From NCBI GenBank assembly GCA_004352715.1, contig SCFE01000043.1, positions 2,128,207 to 2,192,206 of the forward strand: a stretch of DNA of 64,000 nt, written 5' to 3'. Every line of letters begins with the position of its first letter. The first letter of the stretch is position 1. The notes under the pieces were generated by a model that was not told the origin of the DNA, ran no database searches, and saw only the letters and a program-made list of their open reading frames with translations. A program made the translations under genes and the position numbers. Below are positions 1 to 10,897 of this stretch, in pieces. The DNA is from Hofstenia miamia. Taxonomy: Eukaryota; Xenacoelomorpha; Acoela.

Positions 1-2010
1 TCTCTGCAAATAGCTTCGCTTAGACTAGCCCGTTCGCAGTGCTAAAGTACCTCGATGGCCTCAAAAACGCTGGTACTGGGGCCGATGGTATTCCAAACAA
101 AATTTACAAGAGCGCCTCTCACTTGCTGAACTTTTGTCTAATATCGTTAATACTTCTTTCCGCCTGAGTTGTGTTACGAGAAAGTTCAAGATTGCTAATG
201 TCATTCCTTTGCCAAAAGTGAGCACGCATGACATCGGTGATCTTCGTCCGATATCTCTTTTATCAATTCCCTCGAAGTGTCTCGAATTCATGGCTCTACG
301 TAATCGTAAACCACGGATCGTTCTGCTGATTGACAAAGCACAACAAGCTTATTTGAAGGGAATGTCTACATGTACAGCTATGATTCGGCTCGTTGACGAA
401 ATTACTCGAATTCTGGATGCAGGAGATGACGTACTGCTACAGGCTTTCGATCTAAGCAAGGCCTTTGACACTGTCCCTCACAGCCTACTTTTATTGAAGC
501 TTTCTAAAAGCGGGTTTCCAATTTCCTTTGTGAACTGGCTATCTGACTATCTTACAAACCGGAGCTTCCCTGTATCACATTCCGGTGTTTTTAGCGATTT
601 CTTGCCTGTCGTGAGTGGAGTGCCGCAAGGATTCCTGATCGTGCCTCTGCTCGTAATTTTCTACATCTCTGATTTTTCAGGTATTCATGGTCTGCTGATC
701 AAATTCGCGGACGATATGACATCAATAATCAGGTTGACAAAAAANACAAGAGCGCCTCTCACTTGCTGAACTTTTGTCTAATATCGTTAATACTTCTTTC
801 CGCCTGAGTTGTGTTACGAGAAAGTTCAAGATTGCTAATGTCATTCCTTTGCCAAAAGTGAGCACGCATGACATCGGTGATCTTCGTCCGATATCTCTTT
901 TATCAATTCCCTCGAAGTGTCTCGAATTCATGGCTCTACGTAATCGTAAACCACGGATCGTTCTGCTGATTGACAAAGCACAACAAGCTTATTTGAAGGG
1001 AATGTCTACATGTACAGCTATGATTCGGCTCGTTGACGAAATTACTCGAATTCTGGATGCAGGAGATGACGTACTGCTACAGGCTTTCGATCTAAGCAAG
1101 GCCTTTGACACTGTCCCTCACAGCCTACTTTTATTGAAGCTTTCTAAAAGCGGGTTTCCAATTTCCTTTGTGAACTGGCTATCTGACTATCTTACAAACC
1201 GGAGCTTCCCTGTATCACATTCCGGTGTTTTTAGCGATTTCTTGCCTGTCGTGAGTGGAGTGCCGCAAGGATTCCTGATCGTGCCTCTGCTCGTAATTTT
1301 CTACATCTCTGATTTTTCAGGTATTCATGGTCTGCTGATCAAATTCGCGGACGATATGACATCAATAATCAGGTTGACAAAAAAACGCCTTCATCAATAC
1401 CGATGAAATCCTACTTGATAAGTATTGCTCTATCAACTTTCTCTTGCTGAATAAGAAGAAGTCTGTCCAAATGATCATCTCCACACGCAAGACCAATAGA
1501 GTCTCACACACACTCCCCGATGTCGACATCCCCGTTGTTGACAATGCCAAAATACTGGGCATCATAATTGACTCTAATCTTAACTGGCATTACCACTTTG
1601 ATACAGTCATGAAAAGAGCAGCGCAAAGGTTTACGATCCTTAGGCAGTTGAAGCCTGTATGTAATGAAGACGCCCTTCCTAACATTTTTAACTGCACTGT
1701 AGTTTCGCTCTTTGATTACTGTGCTCCATTGTTCGTAGGTCTTGGCGACACGCTTAATGTCAAGATTCAAAGAATTTTTTCACGTGGTTATAAGATTATT
1801 ACTGGCAGTGAAATCAATGCTCTAAACTACGTGGCTAGGAGACAGGAATTGGCCGTCAGACTTTTCACTAAGTCATCACTCAACTCACACTGTCTTAACG
1901 ATTTGTACCCTAAGCTCCAGCCAAGATCTGGTCGTCTCAAAGTGGAATTCTAGCGTCTGTCATTGCGAAAGTCTCAATTTTTCGCTTTTATGACTCTTTT
2001 AATCACTAAA
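1..2010 (+). pseudogene. Non-LTR retrotransposon (LINE, CR1/jockey-like) reverse transcriptase, decayed
   Basis: This is the 3' part of a LINE ORF2 that would copy its RNA at a nicked target site; it begins before the window. Visible reverse-transcriptase motifs in order are a GADGIPNKIYK-type start (frame ending near 120), RPISLLSIPSKCLE, QAFDLSKAFDTVPHSLL, SGVPQG and the catalytic FADD. After the RT comes the typical C-terminal block LDYC-like (SLFDYCAPLF) and an RSGRL motif near the end at about 1950. There is a frameshift near 113-122 and another frame change near 1384-1440. The usual SGVPQGSILGPLL is altered to SGVPQGFLIVPLL. The middle of the ORF appears twice because of an assembly duplication, so the true copy is about 640 bp shorter. 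Family assignment beyond the CR1/jockey-like group is uncertain. Confidence 0.8.
106..1384. repeat. Exact 639-bp tandem duplication around a single n (assembly artefact)
   Basis: Bases 106-744 and 746-1384 appear identical and are separated only by one n at 745. The second copy continues into the rest of the LINE, whereas the first ends at the n. Two contigs that overlap by 639 bp were probably abutted instead of merged. The duplication should not be read as biological. Confidence 0.85.
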
Positions 2011-2403
2011 AATTCTTAGTTTTATTACGTTTAAGTTTTATTTTTGGTTTTATGTGCACATGGTTCGTACCATTCTTCTATGTATTTGCATTTTTTATTG
2101 ACTAGAAGTGAAAATATACGTGTTTCTTCTTCTTCTTCTTCTATTAAACGGTTTTTGGATAAAGCATATAAAATAAATGCAGAAGATCTTAGATTATGAG
2201 TCCCACCCATCTTATGATCTTTCATTATTCATAAATCAGAAGAATCGTATCATTCCCTTTTCTTACGTCAGTTTTTTCCATATAGATTAATTTTCAAGCA
2301 TTAAAAATAGATTAATAAAATTAACGCCTGTACTTAGTGTTAATAAAAAATTATCTTATCTTATCTTGTCTAGTTTATGTTAGCAAAGCTTGTTTTAGAC
2401 AGA
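2010..2403 (+). other. LINE 3' region with (TTC)n and a short (TTATC)n tail
   Basis: This non-coding stretch follows the LINE stop. It contains a TTC microsatellite near 2123-2141 and ends in three near-perfect TTATC units at about 2350-2368. A short tandem repeat at the 3' end is common in LINEs of the CR1 and related groups, so the LINE probably ends here. Confidence 0.5.
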
Positions 2404-3740
2404 ATGAGTTTGAATCATATGGCTAAACAAAATGCTCTAAATGTCATTGATGTCTTATTCGACGATTCAGGTGATTTTGTCTATGATGATCAATATGATT
2501 CTAATGTGCATGATGGTGAATGAGGAGCTGTGTGCACGGACACTAATTGGTAATGAACAAGATGATGATGTATTGTATGGCGACTAACTTGAAGGTTGAA
2601 TTTATGGTAGCGATAACACAAATTGCGAAGATTCTAATGAAGAATACAAATAAAATCTTCAACAGACTTATGAAAACAGTGGCTCTCAGAGATGAACGGT
2701 CTTCTACAACAAGGAAGAGGAGGAAGTCGCAACATTTTCACCAAGTTCGTTTATCAATAGAGTGAGGTATTCATCTAATTGATGAAGAAGTTTTACTCCC
2801 GATGTTCTTGAGTGATATACTCAATGCGGAAATTGAAGCGTATTTTGCACTACAGTGTTGGGCGGGAGCACATCACTCACAATATTCATCAACAGTAGAA
2901 TTGTGGAATAAACACGCACACCCGCTATTCCGTAGAATAGTGCTGCTAAATTTCTTGCATTTGCTGAGGTGTTACTTGAATTTCATTGCTGCGTGAAATT
3001 CCTCCAATATATCAGAATCTTTTGAATTTGGAGGCATGTTGGAAAATACATCTTCAATTATATTGTCTATATCGGAAATGATTCTTTGAATTCTAAAGTT
3101 GCACAGTTCTAAAATTAGGTCGCGATATAACAATAGATAATTGGTCCTAAGGCGTTTACCTAGTGAATAAATCACTACAACACAATACAACATATGTTGG
3201 AACACTCAGATAAGCAAAATTTGTGCCTAAAGAAAGCTTCAATTCGATAAATGTCAGTAGAGGTACGCAATAAATGTCTAGTTTCATTTTGGGATGAAGG
3301 CCGCCGAACAGTTTTGCTCATTCATTTGTTTCTACCTGATCGTAGCCTTTCAATGCCAGATCAAAAAACCGATAATGTCGTTTTTAATAATATGGTAAAA
3401 GGTGGATTAGAACATTTTCATAAACAAAAAAGTGGCGTTTTGCGTGTAAATAAAAATGTTGGTGATGTGCAACATTGTTGATGTAGCCTGCATAGACACC
3501 GAGTCCATCCCATCCAAACAAAGGCATGGCAACTCACATTCATCCACAAGGCATCAAGATTTTTTGAAAAATGTTGGCTATGCGCATTTAAATTCCAAAA
3601 TGTATGTTGGAGCATAGAACACTGCAACAAGAGTACGATTTGTTATGAAGGCCGTTACAAATTATCAATTGTTACTACCGATGAACTACACACAGATTTT
3701 CTCCAAAAGCAGAATACAGGTTATTTTGGGCGAAGTGTGA
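2404..3740 (+). pseudogene. piggyBac-like transposase, heavily decayed
   Basis: piggyBac transposases cut and paste DNA at TTAA sites. Three blocks resemble the family in the right order but in different frames with stops. At about 2404-2523 is an acidic N-terminal stretch. At about 2860-2990 is a block with LWNKHAHPLFRRIV followed by a leucine-rich LRCYLNF stretch, like the conserved W...PLFR...F..LRFLHF region. At about 3120-3250 is GRDITIDNW then TTYVGTLR and KFVPKESF, like the family's T.DNFFTS and GT.R.N...P block. At about 3251-3430 is VLLIHLF then NNMVKGGLEHF, like the LLS...YN..KGGVD block. Stops and frameshifts exclude function. Terminal repeats were not located. The assignment rests on pattern memory only. 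Confidence 0.6.
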
Positions 3741-4417
3741 AAGTCATGTGAGGATAGCACTGCATACGAATATGAAGAATAGTTTTAACTAATTGAGATA
3801 ATTATTGTGATTTCTACTTAGCAAAAGTTTTCTTTATTTTTAAACATGAGTGGTCAACACTCTATAATAAGCAAACTTTAATAACATAATATAAGGCAAA
3901 CATTTTCTTGCCGTTAGCAATGTTTTCACAAAATATACCTTAGTACCATTGGCGTTGCTGAAGGGGTTAAGTCACACCGAGCAGCCAAATGGCAATAAAA
4001 ATTTTTATTCTCCAAAAAATAAAAATAAAGCATATTATAATGCATTTTAAACAAATGTGGGGCCCAAGTCTGGAATTTGCAGTCTTTTGGGGTCCCAACA
4101 TATCAAAATAACAATTATATAAATATAGCAAAAAATGGGACCCAAAATTAAAAAAAATCATTAATAAACAATTTTAGACAATTTTGCAGACCCAGTAATT
4201 ATGCATCTACAAAATATTTAGTAAAAAGCATCTATGATACACCAAAACGGTTACTGAAAATTTAATACATAAAATTGGGATGTTGGGCGGGGACACTAAA
4301 TGTGCTAAATGAATGCCGTCTACTCAAAGTTAGTGTAAAAAATTAATGAAACTTTTTCACGAAATGTCAATTCCCAGGTCGTAAAACGACAGTTAAGAGT
4401 GAGGATTTTCAAATATT
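3741..4417. other. A+T-rich stretch, no gene seen
   Basis: No coding pattern, RNA gene or clear repeat was recognised. Short chance open frames lack composition or motif support. Confidence 0.5.
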
Positions 4418-4590
4418 AGGCTCGCTTCACAACACGGTAAGCGCGTGATGCGGGGCGATAATTGTAACGTCCATTAGGTCACTTCATAACAGCACCGTGA
4501 CAGCTAATTGGTTTATCAATCCCTCCACTCTTACGCGCTCACCGGGGTACATGCTACAACATTCCTTGTTGTGAAGTCTCGTACACGTGT
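4418..4590. repeat. MITE-like inverted repeat, unusually G+C-rich
   Basis: The sequence CTTCACAACA near 4425 is inverted as TGTTGTGAAG near 4568-4580. Inside each arm lies a second inverted match (GTAAGCGCG against CGCGCTCAC). The segment is clearly richer in G+C than its surroundings. This is the architecture of a short non-autonomous DNA transposon of about 160 bp, but exact ends and target duplication are not convincing; CTCG lies on both flanks. Confidence 0.35.
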
Positions 4591-4714
4591 ACAAGTGTAC
4601 AAAAACATTTGGATGAAATGCTAAATTAGAATATATCAGCATACAGACTAGAAATATATTTCCGAAATAATTAGCAAAAATTTAAAACGCAGAAGTAGTA
4701 GGTGAAGCTTGCTT

Positions 4715-5048
4715 ACAATATATGGAAAAACAATTTTGCACTATACTCATGTTTAGAAGAAAAATTGTTCANTCATACATATGACTACTGTATAGTTAAT
4801 ATTGGTTAAGTTATTGTGTTGTGTTCAAAATTAAGAAATTAAGAAATATTTAGAACTATGGGTGCGTTCGCGATCGCAAACCGGCACAACTGAATAGTTG
4901 GCTTTCAGTTGTCAACGAATTCGCGATAGCATTCCGTTGTTTACCAACCTATTCGCGCAATCCACCGGTTTTGCACTCAGCGTCAACTGGNACAATATAT
5001 GGAAAAACAATTTTGCACTATACTCATGTTTAGAAGAAAAATTGTTCA
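4715..5048. other. Assembly chimera: 57-bp duplicated ends around a misplaced 218-bp contig
   Basis: Bases 4715-4771 are repeated at 4992-5048. Between them, bounded by single n at 4772 and 4991, lie 218 bp (4773-4990) that match 6676-6893 in this window. The flanking contigs probably overlap by 57 bp, and the middle contig is a second placement of the 6.7-kb sequence. Confidence 0.8.
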
Positions 5049-5426
5049 AATGCATCAAATATTTAGAGAAAAGTATATTAATATATACATTTATATAATA
5101 GTGTGATACTGAAACAGTGAACAAACAACAAATTTACGAATTTTTGTATAAACAATAATAAAATTATTCACAATATAAGGTACACGTTTTTTTATAAGAA
5201 ACCAGTTTATAAGAAACCTACATGTAGAATCTCAAAAAATTAAGAAACTTTTGGAACTACATTATATGACTACTTTCCAAATAAGAAACTTTTTTTCATA
5301 CATATTTACATTTCTTTTTCCGTGGCAAAAGCTGTAAGCCATCATCGTTTATCTAAAAGAAGTCATCGCATTGCAGAGAAAAAAAATTGATTCGAACGAA
5401 AAATCGAATGTTTTCATTTCTCAAGT
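5049..5426. other. A+T-rich leader of the pogo-like element, with repeated TAAGAAAC
   Basis: No gene is seen. The word TAAGAAAC or a near variant recurs several times between about 5190 and 5290. It could be subterminal transposase-binding repeats of the element whose transposase starts at 5427, but terminal inverted repeats were not proved. Confidence 0.3.
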
Positions 5427-6600
5427 ATGTATTTGTGCATTTGTCAAAAATACTTTAAAACAAAAGCTGGTTTGACAATGCATCAAGCTTGGTGCAAAAA
5501 GGTGGTTTCTGTAAAAAATAAACCGAACTTAAAACCTGTAGTATTTTCCAATACAACAAATCATATTGAGAAAGAGGTTGCATCACTTGTGGATGAAATA
5601 TTGGATAAAGGCACTAAAGAGCAACCCACAGTTACTACTAATGTTGAGAGAGTAGAAAATCGAAAAGGCGCTGTTGAAAGAAAATCTAATGACAACAGTT
5701 TCAAAATGAAAGTGATCAATGCATGCAAGAAAAAGAGAATTCCTGACCAGGACATTGCTATGGAATTCGGAATTGACAAAATTGTATCAAAATGGAAAAA
5801 GTAAGAGAAGAAGATATGTGATGCTTCAGTTCAAAGCCACTTGAAAATTCTAAGAAAAAATCGATCGAGTAAAAAACACTATGCTGTTTACCGAAAACTG
5901 CAAGAAAAAAAGCTTACGTGTCTCATTTGCATGGCTGTATGCAAATGGAAACAAATTTCACAAGGAATTGCACAAGAATGCTAATAATTTACCAAAGAGA
6001 GCCATTACTGCTTTTATTCTTAGGTATAAACATAAAATTAAGAAGAGTTCAGCGCAAGAAAAAAGTTGACAAAACGGCATATTTGCAAAGAATAATGAAA
6101 TAGCATAGCTCACTGCGTGAAGGGCTGGACTAGAAATGATGAAAAGAAACTTGATGTGAAGCAACGAAAAATTATAATCACGTAATGGGTAGGTGAAGCT
6201 TTTAACACACTAATGGGTGAAGAGTATTCAAAAACAAGATATCGCTGTTTCGAGAAAACTGCTTGCCCCATAACGGCCGATAGTTCAGAAGATGACAAGA
6301 TCGCTCCTGAAGGATTAACCAATTATGTTGTTCCACCACCATTGCCTATCCAAGTTACAGTGGAAATGGAGCCTGTTTTTCCAGGACCTGCTGCTGAACC
6401 AGAAGACAGAATCTAAACTGAAGTTGATGACGAGCTGGTGAAAAACAGTTTTAGAAACGTTACTGTATGAATGGCACGTTGGTACAATCACTTGGTTCAA
6501 CAAAAAATTGGACCAGTGTCGTTTATTCTATGAAGTAGACAACTCGGAGGATTACTTGAAATTGGACAATTTCAATGGCGTTGATGTCATTTTCTTAGAA
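5427..6600 (+). pseudogene. pogo/Tigger-like DNA transposase, internally deleted, with N-terminal zinc-finger-like motif
   Basis: The first open frame (5427-5804, 125 aa, ATG start) begins with a C.C.K.F.....GL..H...C knuckle at residues 4-22, resembling a C2HC/C2H2 finger. It then has a basic linker and, at residues 92-125, a helix-turn-helix of psq/CENP-B type (KMKVINACKKKRIPDQDIA then IDKIVSKW). At about 5880-6060 another frame reads like the second DNA-binding half (WLYANGNKFHKELHKNA). At about 6180-6415 a third frame resembles the C-terminal tail of the same family (WVGEAF, RYRCFEKT, ITADSSEDDKI, NYVVPPPLP). The whole DDE/D catalytic core is absent between these parts. It could not transpose itself. 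The superfamily is inferred from the helix-turn-helix and tail. Confidence 0.6.
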
Positions 6601-6622
6601 TAGACATTAGCAATATTACTTT

Positions 6623-6735
6623 TACATATGACTACTGTATATGTAGTTGATATTTGTTGAGATTTTGTGTTGTGTTCATACATATGACTACTGTATAGTT
6701 AATATTGGTTAAGTTATTGTGTTGTGTTCAAAATT
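6623..6735. repeat. Tandem duplication of about 55 bp
   Basis: Two adjacent diverged units each start CATATGACTACTGTAT and end near TTGTGTTGTGTTCA. They lie just downstream of the pogo-like remnant and may be part of its end. Confidence 0.6.
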
Positions 6736-6960
6736 AAGAAATTAAGAAATATTTAGAACTATGGGTGCGTTCGCGATCGCAAACCGGCACAACTGAATAG
6801 TTGGCTTTCAGTTGTCAACGAATTCGCGATAGCATTCCGTTGTTTACCAACCTATTCGCGCAATCCACCGGTTTTGCACTCAGCGTCAACTGGAGCATTC
6901 GCGCAATCCACCGGTTTGCAAAATCAGTGTGCACGAAACGCCAACTGATTCGCTTTTTAG
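6736..6960. repeat. G+C-rich repeat with internal duplication
   Basis: This block starts near GGGTGCGTTCGCGATCGC. It contains ATTCGCGCAATCCACCGG twice, at about 6855 and 6898. It stands out against the A+T-rich background and looks like a transposon terminus or MITE piece. Most of it reappears at 4843-4990 through the misplaced contig. Confidence 0.4.
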
Positions 6961-8099
6961 TTGGGTTTGGCTGAAATCAATTAAATTTTATAAAAAGTCA
7001 AAAATTGAAGAATTATTTGACATATGTAAATTTATAACACCCCATCTATTTGCATAACCTTGAATAATTAGCTAAGGAAACAGAAAATTTCAATTTTAAC
7101 GAGGGATTGGTATAATAATACATTTTTAAAAATATAAATATATCTATCTGTTTTTTATCTAACATATCATGATATTTTTGATATTTCTGATATTTTAATA
7201 GTACAGTAATATAGATGTTCGTAAAATTTGTATTTTATGAAACCTATTTATCAATATTTATTTCAAAGTAACTATAGATTTGAGTTTGGTTGCTGTATTT
7301 TTTTGTTAATAACATTGTTTTGAACTCCTCTAACCAGACTTGTCAACGAGCCGAGCTTGAGCACAGTCTTTTTTAGATATACAACGAGCCCAAAACGGAT
7401 CTATTTTAGACAAAGCAAATTTATAGTGCTGCTTGTAAATTTGATTATGCAGATTCTTCTTATTTTTTCATTCAGTATGCCTTTCTTATAATTTTATTTA
7501 AGAAATGTTTATTAAATAATAGGAAGATCTATGTAAAAAATTCTTTCAGCCCAATATTTTTAAAAAATATATTGAGCTAAAACGAGCGTCATTCAATGAT
7601 TTTATGTAGCTAGCCGAGCCGAACCTAATTAATTAATTTTACTACAAACTTCGAGTTTTCATTGAAGTAGCATTGTAAATCACTTACCAAAGTGTACTGT
7701 TCCGGGTTATATTTACCAGAGATCGGAGTATTTATTATAAATTGGATTAAAGTGATATTGGTTGAATGGCCCTGTTGCCTATGTACATATATATAAAAAA
7801 TATATATATATATAATACAACAGAAACAAGAACATAGAGGAACAAATTTGCATAAGTGAGTATTATCACTTTGTCATAATCTTTTTGAAAAAATTTCCGA
7901 AAGCTTCTCAAGTTTAAAATAATTGATATTTTTATTCAACCTTAATACTCATCCAAATTAATGCATTTGATTCAAATTAGTAATCATTAAAATGCTTCCA
8001 TTTTTCTTACTTCTCTACCAAAATAATTGCTTCAAGTCGCAGTAGAAAAATTGCAATTAATTATACTCAAATCTTATGGTTTGCATAAGGGAAGTGATC
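6961..8099. other. A+T-rich non-coding stretch with a short (TA)n tract
   Basis: No gene is seen. A TA microsatellite lies at about 7784-7814. The stretch ends at a sequencing gap. Confidence 0.5.
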
Positions 8100-9099
8100 N
8101 NNNNNNNNNNNNNNNNNNNNNNNNNNNNNNNNNNNNNNNNNNNNNNNNNNNNNNNNNNNNNNNNNNNNNNNNNNNNNNNNNNNNNNNNNNNNNNNNNNNN
8201 NNNNNNNNNNNNNNNNNNNNNNNNNNNNNNNNNNNNNNNNNNNNNNNNNNNNNNNNNNNNNNNNNNNNNNNNNNNNNNNNNNNNNNNNNNNNNNNNNNNN
8301 NNNNNNNNNNNNNNNNNNNNNNNNNNNNNNNNNNNNNNNNNNNNNNNNNNNNNNNNNNNNNNNNNNNNNNNNNNNNNNNNNNNNNNNNNNNNNNNNNNNN
8401 NNNNNNNNNNNNNNNNNNNNNNNNNNNNNNNNNNNNNNNNNNNNNNNNNNNNNNNNNNNNNNNNNNNNNNNNNNNNNNNNNNNNNNNNNNNNNNNNNNNN
8501 NNNNNNNNNNNNNNNNNNNNNNNNNNNNNNNNNNNNNNNNNNNNNNNNNNNNNNNNNNNNNNNNNNNNNNNNNNNNNNNNNNNNNNNNNNNNNNNNNNNN
8601 NNNNNNNNNNNNNNNNNNNNNNNNNNNNNNNNNNNNNNNNNNNNNNNNNNNNNNNNNNNNNNNNNNNNNNNNNNNNNNNNNNNNNNNNNNNNNNNNNNNN
8701 NNNNNNNNNNNNNNNNNNNNNNNNNNNNNNNNNNNNNNNNNNNNNNNNNNNNNNNNNNNNNNNNNNNNNNNNNNNNNNNNNNNNNNNNNNNNNNNNNNNN
8801 NNNNNNNNNNNNNNNNNNNNNNNNNNNNNNNNNNNNNNNNNNNNNNNNNNNNNNNNNNNNNNNNNNNNNNNNNNNNNNNNNNNNNNNNNNNNNNNNNNNN
8901 NNNNNNNNNNNNNNNNNNNNNNNNNNNNNNNNNNNNNNNNNNNNNNNNNNNNNNNNNNNNNNNNNNNNNNNNNNNNNNNNNNNNNNNNNNNNNNNNNNNN
9001 NNNNNNNNNNNNNNNNNNNNNNNNNNNNNNNNNNNNNNNNNNNNNNNNNNNNNNNNNNNNNNNNNNNNNNNNNNNNNNNNNNNNNNNNNNNNNNNNNNN
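8100..9099. other. Sequencing gap, exactly 1000 N
   Basis: The round length suggests a default placeholder, not a measured size. Long open frames crossing it are only N. Confidence 0.95.
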
Positions 9100-9231
9100 G
9101 GCCTGTATCGAATCAAATTGGCTGAAAATTTGTAGCCATCTAGCTTAGTATATTCGCCAAATGTCACGCAAATTTCAGCGTGGTGGCGTTGTTCAAACGT
9201 GAGAAAAACGGCTTTCAAGTTTTCGAATTTT

Positions 9232-9355
9232 AACTATTATAGTGGCGCTGAATACAACTTTGTTTACATTCTTAGCGCCGCTGAATACAAATTCAGAACT
9301 GTTATAGCGCCGCTTAATACAAAATTGAACTATTATAGAGGCGCTTAATACACAC
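9232..9355. repeat. Minisatellite, four diverged units
   Basis: Four successive units of about 30-38 bp share the pattern AACTATTATAG, then GGCGCTGAATACA. Units differ by substitutions (GGCGCT, GCCGCT) and small indels. Confidence 0.65.
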
Positions 9356-9598
9356 ATTTTTATTTTGATTATTATATTGATGGACATCATCTCAGCATGT
9401 TAACTAATCATGTAATAAGTTTTAAAACACAAATATAACTAGTCCGTCAAAAAGTAGTGAATCAATGCCACTTGTGCACTACTTTGGGTTTTACTATAAT
9501 GACATATATTTATTGTTAAAGATCAACACAAAATAGTGCAATTAATATATTTAGAAGACTTTCTGATATATAATTAGTTTGACATCTGTCTAAAAATA
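9356..9598. other. A+T-rich spacer, no gene seen
   Basis: Nothing recognisable lies between the minisatellite and the next LINE fragment. Confidence 0.5.
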
Positions 9599-9973
9599 CT
9601 ATATTTGGATGAATTTATCTCTATACATTATAGTATTCTTCTTTGTCTTTCTCTTCTCTTCACTCGTAGAGAGACATTCAGGAGCAATCTTTAACATCAA
9701 ATTTTCACATTTGGGCACAGATGCAAGAAAACAACTGGATGCTAAAATATGAGTTAAAGGTATTCCTAAGCCACCTAAGAAATCTGGTAGACAAGCTTGT
9801 ACAGTTGTATTTTCTAACAAATTGACGTTGGTAATAAGTTCAAGCAGACTGTTGATAAGAGTATCATACTTCTTAAGATGGTTAAAATGCAAGAATGTCG
9901 ATGAGCAACGAAGACCGTACAATAACTTTGGTATCCCCAATGCATTCTTCAGCAAGAAGAGCAGTATGAGCAT
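9599..9973 (-). pseudogene. LINE reverse-transcriptase C-terminal fragment
   Basis: The 124-residue frame contains LLKNALGIPKLLYGLRCSS at its start, and later VQACLPDFLGGLGIP and a run ending SSCFLASVP. This order (L.NA..IPKL.YLLR.S, then Q..LP...GGLG.R....A.AFLAS) is typical of the post-RT region in LINEs of several invertebrates. It is cut off from any RT core, so it is a dead 5'-truncated fragment. It looks like a different LINE family from the one at the window start. Confidence 0.6.
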
Positions 9974-9986
9974 CTAATTGGTTCAA

Positions 9987-10393
9987 TTAAATGCATTCTT
10001 TTGTTTTGTTTATTATTTTTGCGGTAAGAACGTCAATTTTGTTATATGGAAAAGTATTATTAATTATTTTGAAGAATGTCTTTAGGACATTTATGTAGAT
10101 ATAACATTGTGGATGTAGAAATATGTTTGAGGTTTTTCCATATTCATTATTCTTATTAAAGCTATGATTATTAACTGCTACTTTGATAGCCCAATGTAGT
10201 TGTTCCTGACATTTTCTGAGGAATTTTTGGCTTATATCTGTGTAGAGTATAAGGCCATAGTTGAAATGACACAATACTAGAGCATGATTTAATTGAATTG
10301 TTGCTTTAGTTGGAAGTTTTTGAGAAACTAAGTTAATTGCTTTAATCAGATTGGCTCGGCTTGGCTCGGATCGGATCTTCATTTTGAGATACT
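9987..10393 (-). pseudogene. Second LINE-derived fragment (post-RT region)
   Basis: The frame holds LNHALVLCHFNYGLILYT followed by a basic stretch with CQEQLHWAIKVAV. This resembles the block LY.SLV.PHLNYG...W then L...QKRAIR.I found after the RT in many non-LTR elements. It is incomplete at both ends. Bases 10007-10393 recur at 10511-10897 because of assembly duplication. Confidence 0.5.
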
Positions 10394-10897
10394 NTTGCCT
10401 TTATGCTGTTCTGCCCATTCAATGCTTACTTCTGTAGTACCTTCCTTATTCTCCTTTTGTATTCTTTTCTTAATCTCATTTTCATTTCCTCATGATCTGT
10501 TCTATCTTTNTGTTTATTATTTTTGCGGTAAGAACGTCAATTTTGTTATATGGAAAAGTATTATTAATTATTTTGAAGAATGTCTTTAGGACATTTATGT
10601 AGATATAACATTGTGGATGTAGAAATATGTTTGAGGTTTTTCCATATTCATTATTCTTATTAAAGCTATGATTATTAACTGCTACTTTGATAGCCCAATG
10701 TAGTTGTTCCTGACATTTTCTGAGGAATTTTTGGCTTATATCTGTGTAGAGTATAAGGCCATAGTTGAAATGACACAATACTAGAGCATGATTTAATTGA
10801 ATTGTTGCTTTAGTTGGAAGTTTTTGAGAAACTAAGTTAATTGCTTTAATCAGATTGGCTCGGCTTGGCTCGGATCGGATCTTCATTTTGAGATACT
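10007..10897. repeat. 387-bp assembly duplication around a 115-bp island
   Basis: Bases 10007-10393 and 10511-10897 appear identical. The sequence between them (10395-10509) is flanked by single n at 10394 and 10510. As at 0.7 kb and 4.8 kb, overlapping contig ends were joined without merging and a small unplaced contig was inserted. Confidence 0.8.

Noticed and set aside
61-976. Minus-strand frames opposite the LINE RT, present twice
   Set aside because: They are antisense shadows of the RT frame and are duplicated only because of the assembly artefact.
8027-9218. Long open frames across the first 1000-N gap
   Set aside because: They consist almost entirely of N and give no coding evidence; the same holds for the frames over the other gaps.
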